A DNA stretch of 64,000 nt from Sequoia sempervirens (lineage: Eukaryota; Streptophyta; Pinopsida; Cupressales; Cupressaceae): the NCBI GenBank assembly GCA_007258455.2, contig VDFB02193867.1:566893742-566957741 (forward strand), given 5' to 3'. Below, one piece after another: positions 23,351 to 34,342 of the stretch. Each line of letters starts with the position of its first letter. Position 1 is the stretch's first letter. The translations under genes were made by a program, and so were the position numbers. The notes below the pieces were generated by a model. The model made no database searches and was not told where the DNA came from. It was given only the letters and a program-made list of their open reading frames with translations.

Positions 23351-23827
23351 CAATCTGTAATACCCCTCATACTATCTAGACTTATTGTTTTACGTGCTTT
23401 GCTTGGATACTATGATGATACTGTATTGTTGATGTGGTTAGTCAGATACTACGGTGATACTGTTATTGTTTGATATGGTTAGTTTAGATGCTAGACGATG
23501 TTATTTCATTTTAGACATGATTACTTTATATGACATTATGGTTGATTATATCTGTTAATTTTATGAATTGTGATATGATGCAATGATTTAAATTATTATG
23601 TTAGGAGGTGATTGTTAGTTAGAAATGTAATTCTTTGACTATGCTATAATTGTTAGAATAGGTGTGACGGAGGACAATATAGCATCACTCGTTCGCGAGT
23701 GCCCTGTTATGTTGCAATTCCTTCTCACAATGTAGTAACTTGATTTAATGCTTTGATATATATGTTTATATGCACATGTACACAACTTCGTTTGTATGCA
23801 GGATTGCAGGTATAAGTCTCGATTCCA

Positions 23828-23841
23828 CCTGCTTCGGCAGG
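23828..23841 (+). other. C(UUCG)G tetraloop hairpin in the 5' LTR
   Basis: CCTGC-TTCG-GCAGG forms a perfect 5-bp stem closed by an extra-stable UUCG loop if transcribed. It is conserved at 29545-29558 in the 3' LTR. Confidence 0.55.
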
Positions 23842-25258
23842 ACAGGGCGAGCACCAAATAACCCAACGGATAAATGTTGATATAGAGGTGACGATGAAGT
23901 CCTCCCGTTCCATGATGTCAGGTCGTCTCATTGTTGGTATAGTTGTTGATTTTGTGTAATTGTCGTCTTTGTCTGTTGTGTTTGTGTTTTGTCTTATTTT
24001 ACTATGAGGGCATTTACAGTTATGTCTAGTCTTTATGTTTGAAATAAATTATTTATTTTAATGTTGGAGTAAATAATATTTAATTATTTAAATATTTTAA
24101 TTATTTTGAAAATCATATATTGCAATTAAATAATAATTAAATAATAAATCTGCTTAAATTATTTTAATTAATTAAATTTGGTGGTGGATAATTATGTGAA
24201 TAATTTATTTAAAATAAATAGGTAATGTGAGGTGCAAGAAAAGTTGCAAAACAGGAATTAAAGCAATAAAAGAATAAAAAGACAGTGTGAGCCAATAGGA
24301 ATTGAGAGTTGGGAAAAAGCTTGTTTTAAAGAATTGATTTTTCTTTTAATCGAAGATTTTTAGAGAGCTTTGAAGAGTGGAGGAATATATTTTATTTAAT
24401 CATGAATTTTTGAAGGGTGCTCACACACACACACATCTGAGAAACGGAAAGTTGAAATTGCTCGGTGAAGAGTGGATTTCGTTACGGACTACAGTTAGAA
24501 GCGGATTGGCATCTTAAATTTACATTGGACTCGAGTTCCTCTAAATAGTCTTCTAAATGCCCTTCTGTTATCTATCATTTGAGAAAAGAAAAATATATTT
24601 TAATAAAATGATTCTTGTGATTATAGAAACTTACGTGATTTAGAAAACTAAAGGCGAGATTATTGGAATAAACGAAAATCCTTAGTTATTACTCTTTGTA
24701 CAAATTCTTGTCAAGACCAAAACCGTCTGTGAAGCGTTCGATTTATCTATGATGGGATTTTTAAGAAAATGATATCTTTATTGAAAGTAATAAACTTTGA
24801 AGTTTTAGAAATGTGTATGTATTTTAAATATGGTTGGACCTATTCATTGTTTTGTAATTTCTTTTTTTACTCTGTTATTTACCTCTATACTTTTACCCAG
24901 AATATATATATGTATATATATAAATATACATATATATATATACTGGTTTATATTGGGTTGTTTACCCAGAATATATATATATATATAAATATACATATAT
25001 ATATATATATATACTGGTTTATATTGGTTTGTTTTTATAAACAATGCATTGGTGCGTCGGCCGTACGACCGTCGCGAATTGTATATTCCTCTGAAATCGA
25101 AATATTTTATGTCAGTGTTTTAAATTTATACATCTGTGCATAAATCCGTGTTTTTCCGTTTTGGTGGGCGTGTGTTTTAAATTTGTAAATAAAAAATTTA
25201 TATTTACAAAGCTTTTGTTAAAAAAAAATAAATAGAAAAATCGATTGTTTTGGGCTCG

Positions 25259-25420
25259 GTGGAAGGACGGCCGAAGCCGTACCTTCCCCGTCCCCTCACT
25301 GCCGCGGCAGTACTGCCGCAGCAGTACTGCGGCAGCAGTCTTAATGACTGCTACGCAGCAGTCATAAGACTGCTACGGGCAGTACCGGCCGTCGGCCAGT
25401 ACTGATGCGGCAGGGTTTAA
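25259..25420 (+). other. GC-rich multi-hairpin island in the 5' LTR
   Basis: The surrounding LTR is very AT-rich, but this stretch is GC-rich and made of consecutive inverted repeats. GGAAGGACGGC pairs with GCCGTACCTTCC (one bulge). ACTGCCGCGGCAGT is a perfect palindrome. CTGCCGCAG pairs with CTGCGGCAG. CTTAATGACTGCT pairs with AGCAGTCATAAG (one bulge). It is flanked by TA-repeat blocks. Confidence 0.8.
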
Positions 25421-25504
25421 ATGTAAGCTTTGTTTTTTTTGTTTTTGTATTTTTTTTTTATATAAATATACATATATTTATATATATATTTATATATATA
25501 TATT

Positions 25505-25539
<35 letters not shown>

Positions 25540-26250
25540 GCAGTATATACGTATTTAATTGTTATTATATGGTGTTTCTTTAAATTTTGTTAAATATAAT
25601 AATTATAATTATTTTATTTTATATATTAAATATTATAATTATAATTTAGTTTTAAAATATATATATATATATAATCATTATTATTTTAATTGGTTTATAT
25701 ATATATATAAATACGTATAATTTTTGTATATATAATTGAAATGTCGAATAATGTGTTATATGGGCATTTGTGTATTTAAACATGACATTATTTTTATTAC
25801 ATTATTTTTATTAATTGTTTTGGTTGAACAAATATTTTTTTAACAAGAATTAGTCTGTAGATGTGATTGTGAATTCTTTTAAGACAATCGTATTTAGTTA
25901 CTCAATTGGGATTAGAATCAAATTTAATGGTGCAACTTTGCAAAATATTATGTGAGTTTTACTTTTATGATATGTAGTGATGTCTTTGTGGGAACCCGTT
26001 GTTGATTTTTGTAATCTTATCCCAGAGGCTTGTTATTTTATGATGTCATCTTCGCTTTGGTAGGCTTTGAGATTTTTGGTTTTATGAGAGGAAGGGTTGA
26101 ACAGTTGGTTGAGACTTTTGATTTTGAGCAATTGCGAGATGGTTAATACCTCGTGTATCTGAGTTTTGGTTTTATGATTTATATGTGTTGTTTCAACCCT
26201 TGCCTACTCGAGATTTGTTAGGGGTCATAGGTGGGAGAGTGGCTCTTCGT

Positions 26251-26579
26251 GGGCGCCGGCGCCTCGGATGAGGAAGGGCCAGGATAACCCTCGAAGAGTA
26301 GTGAACAAGTGATAACCTAAATAATAGATTTAGGGGGAAGGGTAGTTTAAAAATACAAGATAATAAAACTTTGGATTCCTCGGCTATGCATTAGGGCTAC
26401 CTTAGACTAGTGATAGACTGAGAAGGCCGTGGTCGGCAAAGTCAGAGTCTCGTCCTCGTGAGAGACTATTGGCTCCGCATCAGCTACCCTATGGTGCCGA
26501 CGCCTCAGTTAGGAGGAAGGGCCAGGATATCCATAGATCGGTGCCGGCGCCTCAGTTGGAGGAAGGGCCAGGAAATCCC
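26251..26579 (+). repeat. Three copies of a 40-bp GCCGGCGCC motif in the 5' LTR
   Basis: Copies at about 26251-26290, 26493-26532 and 26540-26579 share GGYGCCGRCGCCTC, then AGGAAGGGCCAGGA. The same trio is at 31959-31998, 32201-32240 and 32249-32287 in the 3' LTR. Repeated GC-rich boxes in an LTR suggest protein-binding sites, but no factor is identified. Confidence 0.7.
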
Positions 26580-27410
26580 ATGAGAGCTATGCGATGACAC
26601 TCTCCACTTGACACCCTTGTGCTTGTTGTTGCCTCTGGATGTTATCTCGTTGTGATGTATCTTTGATTTCTTGTGAATTTGATTTGTGATTGTTTTGTGA
26701 TATTACTTCATGTTATTGTGATGAGTTCTTGGTTTAACTGGTTATGTGATTTGAGTACGTTGTTGGTTGTGCATTGCATATTTGAGTTGTACTTGTTCTG
26801 TATCGTGTTGTTGAGTCGGTTTGACATTCATGGTCGGGTTCACTTCCTCGTCACCTCTGAGCACGGGGGGTGAGTTACTTTGTAATTCACATGGTTGGGT
26901 GGAACGTGCTCCGCACCCGTTGGGTTCCCCATCAGCGTCTTGTCATCTCAGCTTTCCGCAGTGCAGATGTTCCAGTGATCAGTTGTACTTCATGTTCATT
27001 ATTTTGTATCAATCCCCATGTTGGGAAATTCAATGTAATTCTTGTATCAAAGAAGATTGTAATGCAATATTATTTCAATGATGTAATAGTTAGGTTTGAA
27101 TTGGATCGTGTTAAAAGATTTATCATGGATGTAATTATGCGATGTTGTCATACTCGCATCATGGCTATCAGTTGTATCTTTGTATATGGTTTTTATAAAT
27201 TAAATGGTTATGTTGTTTTCATTATCTTTATGTTGTGTTGTGATTGCAATGTAACCTCGCGTGCCCCAGAGAACCATGTGGTTTTAATGCTATGTGTTAT
27301 GCTATGTGTTTATGATTTAATGTTGTTACATGTTACTTCTTTTATTTTAAAAAAAAAATTATTCGCTTATGTGTGTGTTCTCTGGGGTTTGCACGACGGG
27401 CGTTACAACT

Positions 27411-27422
27411 TGGTATCAGAGC
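27411..27422 (+). other. Primer-binding site (initiator Met-tRNA)
   Basis: TGGTATCAGAGC lies 3 bases after the 5' LTR and is complementary to the 3' end of plant initiator Met-tRNA. Confidence 0.92.
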
Positions 27423-27523
27423 CAAGGTTGCAAACACTAGGGTCTTTGGGTAGTGTAGTCCATTAGGTTACCGTTTGTGCAACTCTTGTGCTCATGTGGT
27501 ACTTTATCTTGTGGCGCAAAACT

Positions 27524-28929
27524 ATGCCTCGAGGTAGAGGACGTGGCCGTGCAAGAGGCCGTGGTGCCGGTCGTAGAGCAAACCGGCGAAGCCCCTCAGT
27601 TCCTAGCTCCCATGGTTCTGAGCATGAGGAACATCAGAGTCATCACAACATTCCATCAGGTGGCCAGAATCTGGCACATCCTGGTCTTGACGGTCAGTTA
27701 CAGCATATTCTTGGTGAGATCCTTGACCGATTAGGACCCAGGCCAGATGAGGTACACCAGGTGGAGAGGGAGAGAGAGAGGTCTCCGAGACGTAGGGATA
27801 CGGATGTGGTTCCAGATGCAGTCGTAGCAGGCCATATGAGAGATCTGATGAGGGCACACCCTCCTACTTTTGATGGTTCTGAAGGAGGTCTTGAGGCTGA
27901 GACCTGGTTAATTGGCTTAGACCGTTGCTTCGCCATGCACCCCTACGGTAGCAATACCAAGGCTCGGTGCGCAGTTATGCACTTGCGAGGCTTCGCGTCT
28001 ACTTGGTGGCGTCTTGAGGAACAGAAACTGCACCTTGATCTCAGTATGGTTACTTGGGAGTTGTTCCTAGACAGGTTCAGAGCTCGTTTCCTCTCAGTTC
28101 ACTGGAGGCAACGCAAGGCTGACGAGTTTCATGATCTCAAGCAATTGTCTATGTCAGTGGAGCAGTATGAGAGGCACTTCTATGAGTTGAAGCAATATGC
28201 AGGGATTAGCCACGATGAGGGCATGTTAGTGCAGCATTTTGTTCGAGGCTTGAATGGCCGCATCAGTGGTGGTGTACGAGTCTTCGAGCCAAAGACGATG
28301 GAAATGGCAGTTGAGAAGGCTCGCTTAGTGGAGGAGAATTTGGCCATGGCTTTGGGTGGTCACATTGGAGTGCAGATTGGTAGTGCACCTACACCTGGTT
28401 TAGCACTCATGGAGGTCAGTCGCAGGGAGCAGGAGCTTCTAGGAACATGAACCCACCTTCTAAAGGGGGTCAGCAACGTCAGCAGCAGCAGCATCAACAA
28501 CAACAATCACAGCCGAAGCATGAAAACTTTCAATCTCAGCAAGGTGGCAATTCGCAGTTTCGTAGGGATCGGAACAGGATCAGGCACCAAATTCGACAGG
28601 AACGTTTTGCTCAGCCTGCACCTAGTTTTCAGTCAGCGCCGAGTCGAGCAAGCTTTCAACAATCCAATGCTCCATCCGAGGGCAGAGGATTTGGCCGAGG
28701 TACTGGTTGCTACTCATGTGGGCAACAAGGGCATATCGCTAGAGTGTGTCCATAGAAGAGCACTTCTGGTTTTTATCAGAGACCTGCCGCTTCTGAGCCG
28801 ACGGTGGGTGATGCAGGTAGATCTCATCAAGTGTTTTCCGTTGTCGACAATCGCCAGGGTGGATACCAGGATGCAGGTGCAGAGGCTTCTGGTAGAGGAC
28901 GAAGTTCTGGCTTCGGAGCTCGCGAGTGA
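27524..28929 (+). pseudogene. Ty3/gypsy-type Gag polyprotein, frameshifted, pol missing
   Basis: The ATG at 27524 starts a basic Arg/Gly-rich N terminus (PRGRGRGRARGRG), as in many gypsy Gags, and is preferred over the upstream GTG at 27488. A retrotransposon-gag capsid domain follows (about residues 120-290: AETWLIGLDRCF, STWWRLEEQ, FLDRFRARFL, LVQHFVRGL). A one-base frameshift at about 28390-28410 moves the frame; the continuation GGQSQGAGASRNMNPP is Gag-like. A Gln-rich linker leads to the zinc knuckle CYSCGQQGHIARVC. TAG at 28753-28755 interrupts a frame that continues with HQVFSVVDNRQ, the spacer usually found just before the gypsy protease, and ends at TGA 28927. Nothing of protease or reverse transcriptase follows. 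Confidence 0.85.
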
Positions 28930-29060
28930 GCTCAAAAGGTTTTGATGGTGTCCTAAACGTCGTGATCTTGGCGTCTTGGGAGGATGTCTCCCTTATTTAA
29001 GAATCTTAATTTTTCTTTTTATTATGTTATTTAATGGCTTCCAGGAGTAAGCCATATCCT
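28930..29060 (+). other. Residual 3' interior of the Gag-only element
   Basis: About 130 bases separate Gag from the polypurine tract. The phrase ASWEDV followed, after a one-base shift, by SPLFKNL resembles the last residues of gypsy integrase/chromodomain proteins (typically xTWExxxx...PHLF), so the pol deletion may have spared its 3' tip. This is weak evidence. Confidence 0.3.
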
Positions 29061-29072
29061 AGGGGGGGAGGA
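29061..29072 (+). other. Polypurine tract
   Basis: AGGGGGGGAGGA directly precedes the 3' LTR and would prime plus-strand synthesis. Confidence 0.9.
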
Positions 29073-30984
29073 TGTAATACCCCTCATACTATCTAGACTT
29101 ATTGTTTTACGTGCTTTGCTTGGATACTATGATGATACTGTATTGTTGATGTGGTTAGTCAGATACTACGGTGATACTGCTATTGTTTGATATGGTTAGT
29201 TTAGATGCTAGACGATGTTATTTCATTTTAGACATGATTACCTTATATGACATTATGGTTGATTATCTGTTAATTTTAGGAATTGTGATATGATGCAATG
29301 ATTTAAATTAATATGTTAGGAGGTGATTGTTAGTTAGAAATGTAATTCTGTGATTATGCTATAATTGTTAGAATAGGTGTGACGGAGGACAATATAGCAT
29401 CACTCGTTCGCGAGTGCCCTGTTATGTTGCAATTCCTTCTCACAATGCAGTAACTTGTTTTAATGCTTTGATATATATATGTTTATATGCACATGTACAC
29501 AACTTCGTTTGTATGCAGGATTGCAGGTATAAGTCTCGATTCCACCTGCTTCGGCAGGACAGGGCGAGCACCAAATAACCCAACGGATAAATGTTGATAC
29601 AGAGGTGACGATGAAGTCCTCCCGTTCCATGATGTCAGGTCGTCTCATTGTTGGTATAGTTGTTGATTTTGTGTAATTGTCGTCTTTGTCTGTTGTGTTT
29701 GTGTTTTGTCTTATTTTACTATGAGGGCATTTACAGTTATGTCTAGTCTTTATGTTTGAAATAAATTATTTATTTTAATGTTGGAGTAAATAATATTTAA
29801 TTATTTAAATATTTTAATTATTTTGAAAATCATATATTGCAATTAAATAATAATTAAATAATAAATCTGCTTAAATTATTTTAATTAATTAAATTTGGTG
29901 GTGGATAATTATGTGAATAATTTATTTAAAATAAATAGGTAATGTGAGGTGCAAGAAAAGTTGCAAAACAGGAATTAAAGCAATAAAAGAATAAAAAGAC
30001 AGTGTGAGCCAATAGGAATTGAGAGTTGGGAAAAAGCTTGTTTTAAAGAATTGATTTTTCTTTTAATCGAAGATTTTTAGAGAGCTTTGAAGAGTGGAGG
30101 AATATATTTTATTTAATCATGAATTTTTGAGAGGTACTCACACACACACACACATACAGAAGAACAGAAAGTTGAAGTGCTCAGGTGAAGGTGGATTTCG
30201 TTCTGGACTACGGATTGGAAACGGATTCGAGGGCATCTTCAAATTTGCATTGGACTCCAGGTTCCTCTCGTAGTCTTCTCGTACCCTTCTGTTTATCTAT
30301 CTGTTTCAGAAAAGAAAAATATATTTTATTAAAAATGATTCTTGTGATTATAGAAAACTTCTGTTGATTGAAAACTAGGGCAGATTATTGGAATAGAAAA
30401 CAAAGAAAATCATAGTTATTATACTGTACAAATTCTTGTCAAGACAAAAACCCCGATCTGCTGAAACGTTCGATTTATCTATGATAGGATTTTAAGAAAA
30501 TGATATCTTTGTTGAAAGTAATAAACTTTGAAGTTTTAGAAATGTGTATATATTTTAAATATGGTTGGACCTATTCATTGTTTTGTAATTTCTTTTTTTA
30601 CTCTGTTATTTACCTCTATACTTTTACCCAGAATATATATATGTATATATATAAATATACATATATATATATATATACTGGTTTATATTGGGTTGTTTAC
30701 CCAGAATATATATATATATATATATAAATATACATATATATATATATATACTAGTTTATATTGGTTTGTTTTTATAAACAATGCATTGGTGCGTCGGCCG
30801 TACGACCGTCGCGAATTGTATATTCCTCTGAAATCGAAATATTTTATGTCAGTGTTTTAAATTTATACATCTGTGCATAAATCCGTGTTTTTCCGTTTTG
30901 GTGGGCGTGTGTTTTAAATTTGTAAATAAAAAATTTATATTTACAAAGCTTTTGTTTAAAAAAAATAAATAGAAAAATCGATTG

Positions 30985-31141
30985 TTTTGGGCTCGGTGGA
31001 AGGACGGCCGAAGCCGTACCTTCCCCGTCCCCTCACTGCCGCGGCAGTACTGCGCAGCAGTACAGTCTTAATGACTGCTACGCAGCAGTCATAAGACTGC
31101 TGCGGGCAGTACCGGCCGTCGGCCAGTACTGATGCGGCAGG
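30985..31141 (+). other. GC-rich multi-hairpin island in the 3' LTR
   Basis: Counterpart of 25259-25420. One internal CTGC/GCAG unit is shorter here (TACTGCGCAGCAGTACAGTC), while the outer hairpins are kept. Confidence 0.8.
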
Positions 31142-31229
31142 GTTTAAATGTAAGCTTTGTTTTTTTTTGTTTTTGTATTTTTTTATATAAATATACATAT
31201 ATTTATATATATATTTATATATATATATT

Positions 31230-31264
<35 letters not shown>

Positions 31265-31958
31265 GCAGTATATACGTATTTAATTGTTATTATATGGTGT
31301 TTCTTTAAATTTTGTTAAATATAATAATTATAATTATTTTATTTTATATATTAAATATTATAATTATAATTTAGTTTTAAAATATATATATATATAATCA
31401 TTATTATTTTAATTGGTTTATATATATATATAAATACGTATAATTTTTGTATATATAATTGAAATGTCGAATAATGTGTTATATGGGCATTTGTGTATTT
31501 AAACATGACATTATTTTTATTAATTGTTTTGGTTGAACAAATATTTTTTAACAAGAATTAGTCTGTAGATGTGATTGTGAATTCTTTTAAGACAATCGTA
31601 TTTAGTTACTCAATTGGGATTAGAATCAAATTTAATGGTGCAACTTTGCAAAATATTATGTGAGTTTTACTTTTATGATATGTAGTGATGTCTTTGTGGG
31701 AACCCGTTGTTGATTTTTGTAATCTTATCCCAGAGGCTTGTTATTTTATGATGTCATCTTCGCTTTGGTAGGCTTTGAGATTTTTGGTTTTATGAGAGGA
31801 AGGGTTGAACAGTTGGTTGAGACTTTTGATTTTGAGCAATTGCGAGATGGTTAATACCTCGTGTATCTGAGTTTTGGTTTTATGATTTATATGTGTTGTT
31901 TCAACCCTTGCCTACTCGAGATTTGTTAGGGGTCATAGGTGGGAGAGTGGCTCTTCGT

Positions 31959-32287
31959 GGGCGCCGGCGCCTCGGATGAGGAAGGGCCAGGATAACCCTC
32001 GAAGAGTAGTAAACAAGTGATAACCTAAACAATAGATTTAGGGGGAAGGGTAGTTTAAAAATACAAGATAATAAAACTTTGGATTCCTCGGCTATGCATT
32101 AGGGCTACCTTAGACTAGTGATAGACTGAGAAGGCCGTGGTCGGCAAAGTCAGAGTCTCATCCTCGTGAGAGACTATTGGCTCCGCATCAGCTACCCTAT
32201 GGTGCCGGCGCCTCAGTTAGGAGGAAGGGCCAGGATATCCATAGATGGGTGCCGGCGCCTCAGTTGGAGGAAGGGCCAGGAAATCCC
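31959..32287 (+). repeat. Three copies of the 40-bp GCCGGCGCC motif in the 3' LTR
   Basis: Same arrangement as in the 5' LTR. Copy 2 here has GCCGGCG where the 5' LTR has GCCGACG. Confidence 0.7.
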
Positions 32288-33124
32288 ATGAGAGCTATGC
32301 GATGACACTCTCCACTTGACACCCTTGTGCTTGTTGTTGCCTCTGGATGTTATCTCGTCGTGATGTATCTTTGATTTCTTATGAATTTGATTTGTGATTG
32401 TTTTGTGATATTACTTCATGTTATTGTGATGAGTTCTTGGTTTAACTGGTTATGTGATTTGAGTACGTTGTTGGTTGTGCATTGCATATTTGAGTTGTTC
32501 TTGTTCTGTATCATGTTGTTGAGTCGGTTTGAAATTCATGGTCGGGTTCACTTCCTCGTCACCTCTGAGCACGGGGGGTGAGTTACTTCGTAATTCACAT
32601 GGTTGGGTGGAACGGTTTCCGCACCCGTTGGGTTCCCCATCAGCGTCTTGTCATCTCAGCTTTCCGCAGTGCAGATGTTCCAGTGATCAGTTGTACTTCA
32701 TGTTCATTATTTTGTATCAATCCCCGTGTTGGAAAATTCAATGTAATTCTTGTATCAAAGAAGATTGTAATGTAATATTATTTCAATGATGTAATAGTTA
32801 GGTTTGAATTGGAACATGATTAAAAGATTTATCATGGATGTAATTATGCGATGTTGTCATACTCGCATCATGGCTATCAGTTGTATCTTTGTATATGGTT
32901 TTTATAAATTAAATGGTTATGTTGTTTTCATTATCTTTATGTTGTGTTGTGATTGCAATGTAACCTCGCGTGCCCCAGAGAACCATGTGGTTTTAATGCT
33001 ATGTGTTATGCTATGTGTTTATGATTTAATGTTGTTACATGTTACTTCTTTTATTTAAAAAAAAAAAATTTATTCGCATTATGTGTGTGTTCTCTGGGGT
33101 TTGCACGACGGGCGTTACACAATC

Positions 33125-33500
33125 TAAAAAATAGTTAAAAGGAGAATCTACATTTTCTAGTCCTGATATATAGGAATAATAAAATCACAATTAATATTAC
33201 AAAGACATAAAATTCAAATTCATACCTGCCTTCCTCTTTAAAATATTAATTCATACAATTAATATTATAAAGGTAAGGTTTCCACTTTTCTTCTAAATTT
33301 ACTAAACTTTCCTTACATCCTTATTTAAAATCTTATTCCTACATAAACTCCTTTTCTAGCACATAAAGATAAAAATGGAGATCTCTTGGAAGGATATGTG
33401 TGGGAACCATTGAAAATGTGACATATTTAAGCATATGCCTATGGTTTATGATGTAGAGGAAGGAGAATTCATTATTCAGTCCAAAGAGCTAGTGAGTTAC
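33125..33500. other. Right flank of the Gag-only element
   Basis: AT-rich. Contains the 44-base segment (33201-33244) shared with 22988-23031. No gene was recognised. Confidence 0.45.
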
Positions 33501-33595
33501 CTCAAGATTATGCACAAATTCTATCGTGCTGAAAGGAAAAAATGTTTAAAAGTGAGAGAAACCAAAAAGAGTTTCCCTAAAAATGTTGCGTCAAT
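33501..33595 (-). other. Exon-like module D (95 bp)
   Basis: Minus-strand T-rich tract ending GAATAG precedes it. GTAACTCAC follows, a slightly weakened version of the GTAAGTCAC donor in the other modules. Confidence 0.35.
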
Positions 33596-33690
33596 CTATT
33601 CACAGTAAACAAAAAATAGATATACGAATATCAGAGTTTAGCATTGCACATAGGGAAAAGACCACAATAAACAAAAAGCAAGTGACTTAC

Positions 33691-33784
33691 TTCAAGATTC
33701 TAAATAAATTGTGTCATGCTAAAAGTAGAAACTGCTAAAAGTGAGAGAATCCAAAACCAAACTCCTTAGAGTTGCTGCTTCAAT
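33691..33784 (-). other. Exon-like module E (94 bp)
   Basis: It has the same borders as modules A and B (GAATAG before, GTAAGTCACTT after, minus strand). It is clearly homologous to module D 190 bases away, indicating tandem duplication. Confidence 0.4.
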
Positions 33785-34342
33785 CTATTCATAGTAAGAA
33801 AAAAAGTAGATATAAGAATATCAGAGTTTGGAATTGCACATACTATGACACATACTTCTTGATTCTTCTCTAAATTGGATTTCCAAACTAATCTCAATTC
33901 CCCTATTTTGCTTATATGAGTTTAATATTGTGCTTATGATCTATGCATAGAATTCCACTCAATGAACAATCATTAATAGCTTCTAGACATTGTCTATGGA
34001 GTCTTAACTCTATTTTTTCCTTCTATTTTTCCTTTCTCCAAAAATTACCCTAATTTTTCTTTCCATCTCATGAGTTACATGTAAAGGACTGAGAATGTTG
34101 TTATTTATTTTCATTGATTAATTAATATGGGAAATTTTAAAGCAAGAGATATCTATTGGTGTTAAATTCTAAACTGCTAATAATCTAAAGCAAGAATGGA
34201 ATCATAAACAAATATATGAATCATTGTAAATGGATGTAAAGGAAAGTCATTTTCTATTTATAGTTTCACTTTCTTTTACACAATAGCCTCAAAGCAATGA
34301 TAATGGGAAAGCATCCCATTCAGCATGGAAAAACTATGATGA

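Larger units (their letters stand above)
23356..27407 (+). repeat. 5' LTR of the Gag-only element
   Basis: It contains a UUCG-loop hairpin (23828-23841), TA-repeat blocks around 24900-25015 within a tandemly duplicated segment, a GC-rich hairpin island (25259-25420), a second TA block (25455-25545) and three copies of a GCCGGCGCC-containing motif (26251-26579). The open frames in it, such as 26870-27466, are repeat sequence and not genes. Confidence 0.95.
23356..33119 (+). mobile_element. Complete Gag-only LTR retrotransposon (TR-GAG/LARD type), 9.76 kb
   Basis: Two LTRs of 4052 and 4047 bp start TGTAATACCCC and end GGGCGTTACA. The 5-bp target duplication CAATC lies at 23351-23355 and 33120-33124. 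A primer-binding site for initiator Met-tRNA follows the 5' LTR, and a polypurine tract precedes the 3' LTR. The interior is only 1665 bp and codes for Gag with a zinc knuckle but no protease, reverse transcriptase, RNase H or integrase, so mobility must have depended on a partner's pol. Gag and PBS type fit Ty3/gypsy. Over most of their length the LTRs differ at few positions, implying recent insertion, apart from one divergent patch (24410-24750 against 30120-30490). Confidence 0.92.
29073..33119 (+). repeat. 3' LTR of the Gag-only element
   Basis: It is nearly identical to 23356-27407, with the same hairpins and motif copies. Notable differences are a shortened GC island (30985-31141) and the cluster of substitutions and indels at 30120-30490. 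Confidence 0.95.

Noticed and set aside
25261..25420. CRISPR-like repeat array in the GC island
   Set aside because: Units are overlapping inverted repeats of unequal length within a plant LTR, with no spacer structure.
24769..25593. Tyr/Ile-rich frames in the 5' LTR and their copies in the 3' LTR
   Set aside because: They translate TA-repeat blocks and have no protein character.
26673..27466. Frames up to 198 codons in the LTR
   Set aside because: They lie entirely inside LTR sequence, are shortened or shifted in the second LTR by single-base differences, and match no family.
28447..28450. ATGA overlap in Gag as a programmed frameshift or restart
   Set aside because: Gag-like sequence in the second frame starts upstream of the ATGA (from about 28400), so a one-base indel is the simpler explanation.
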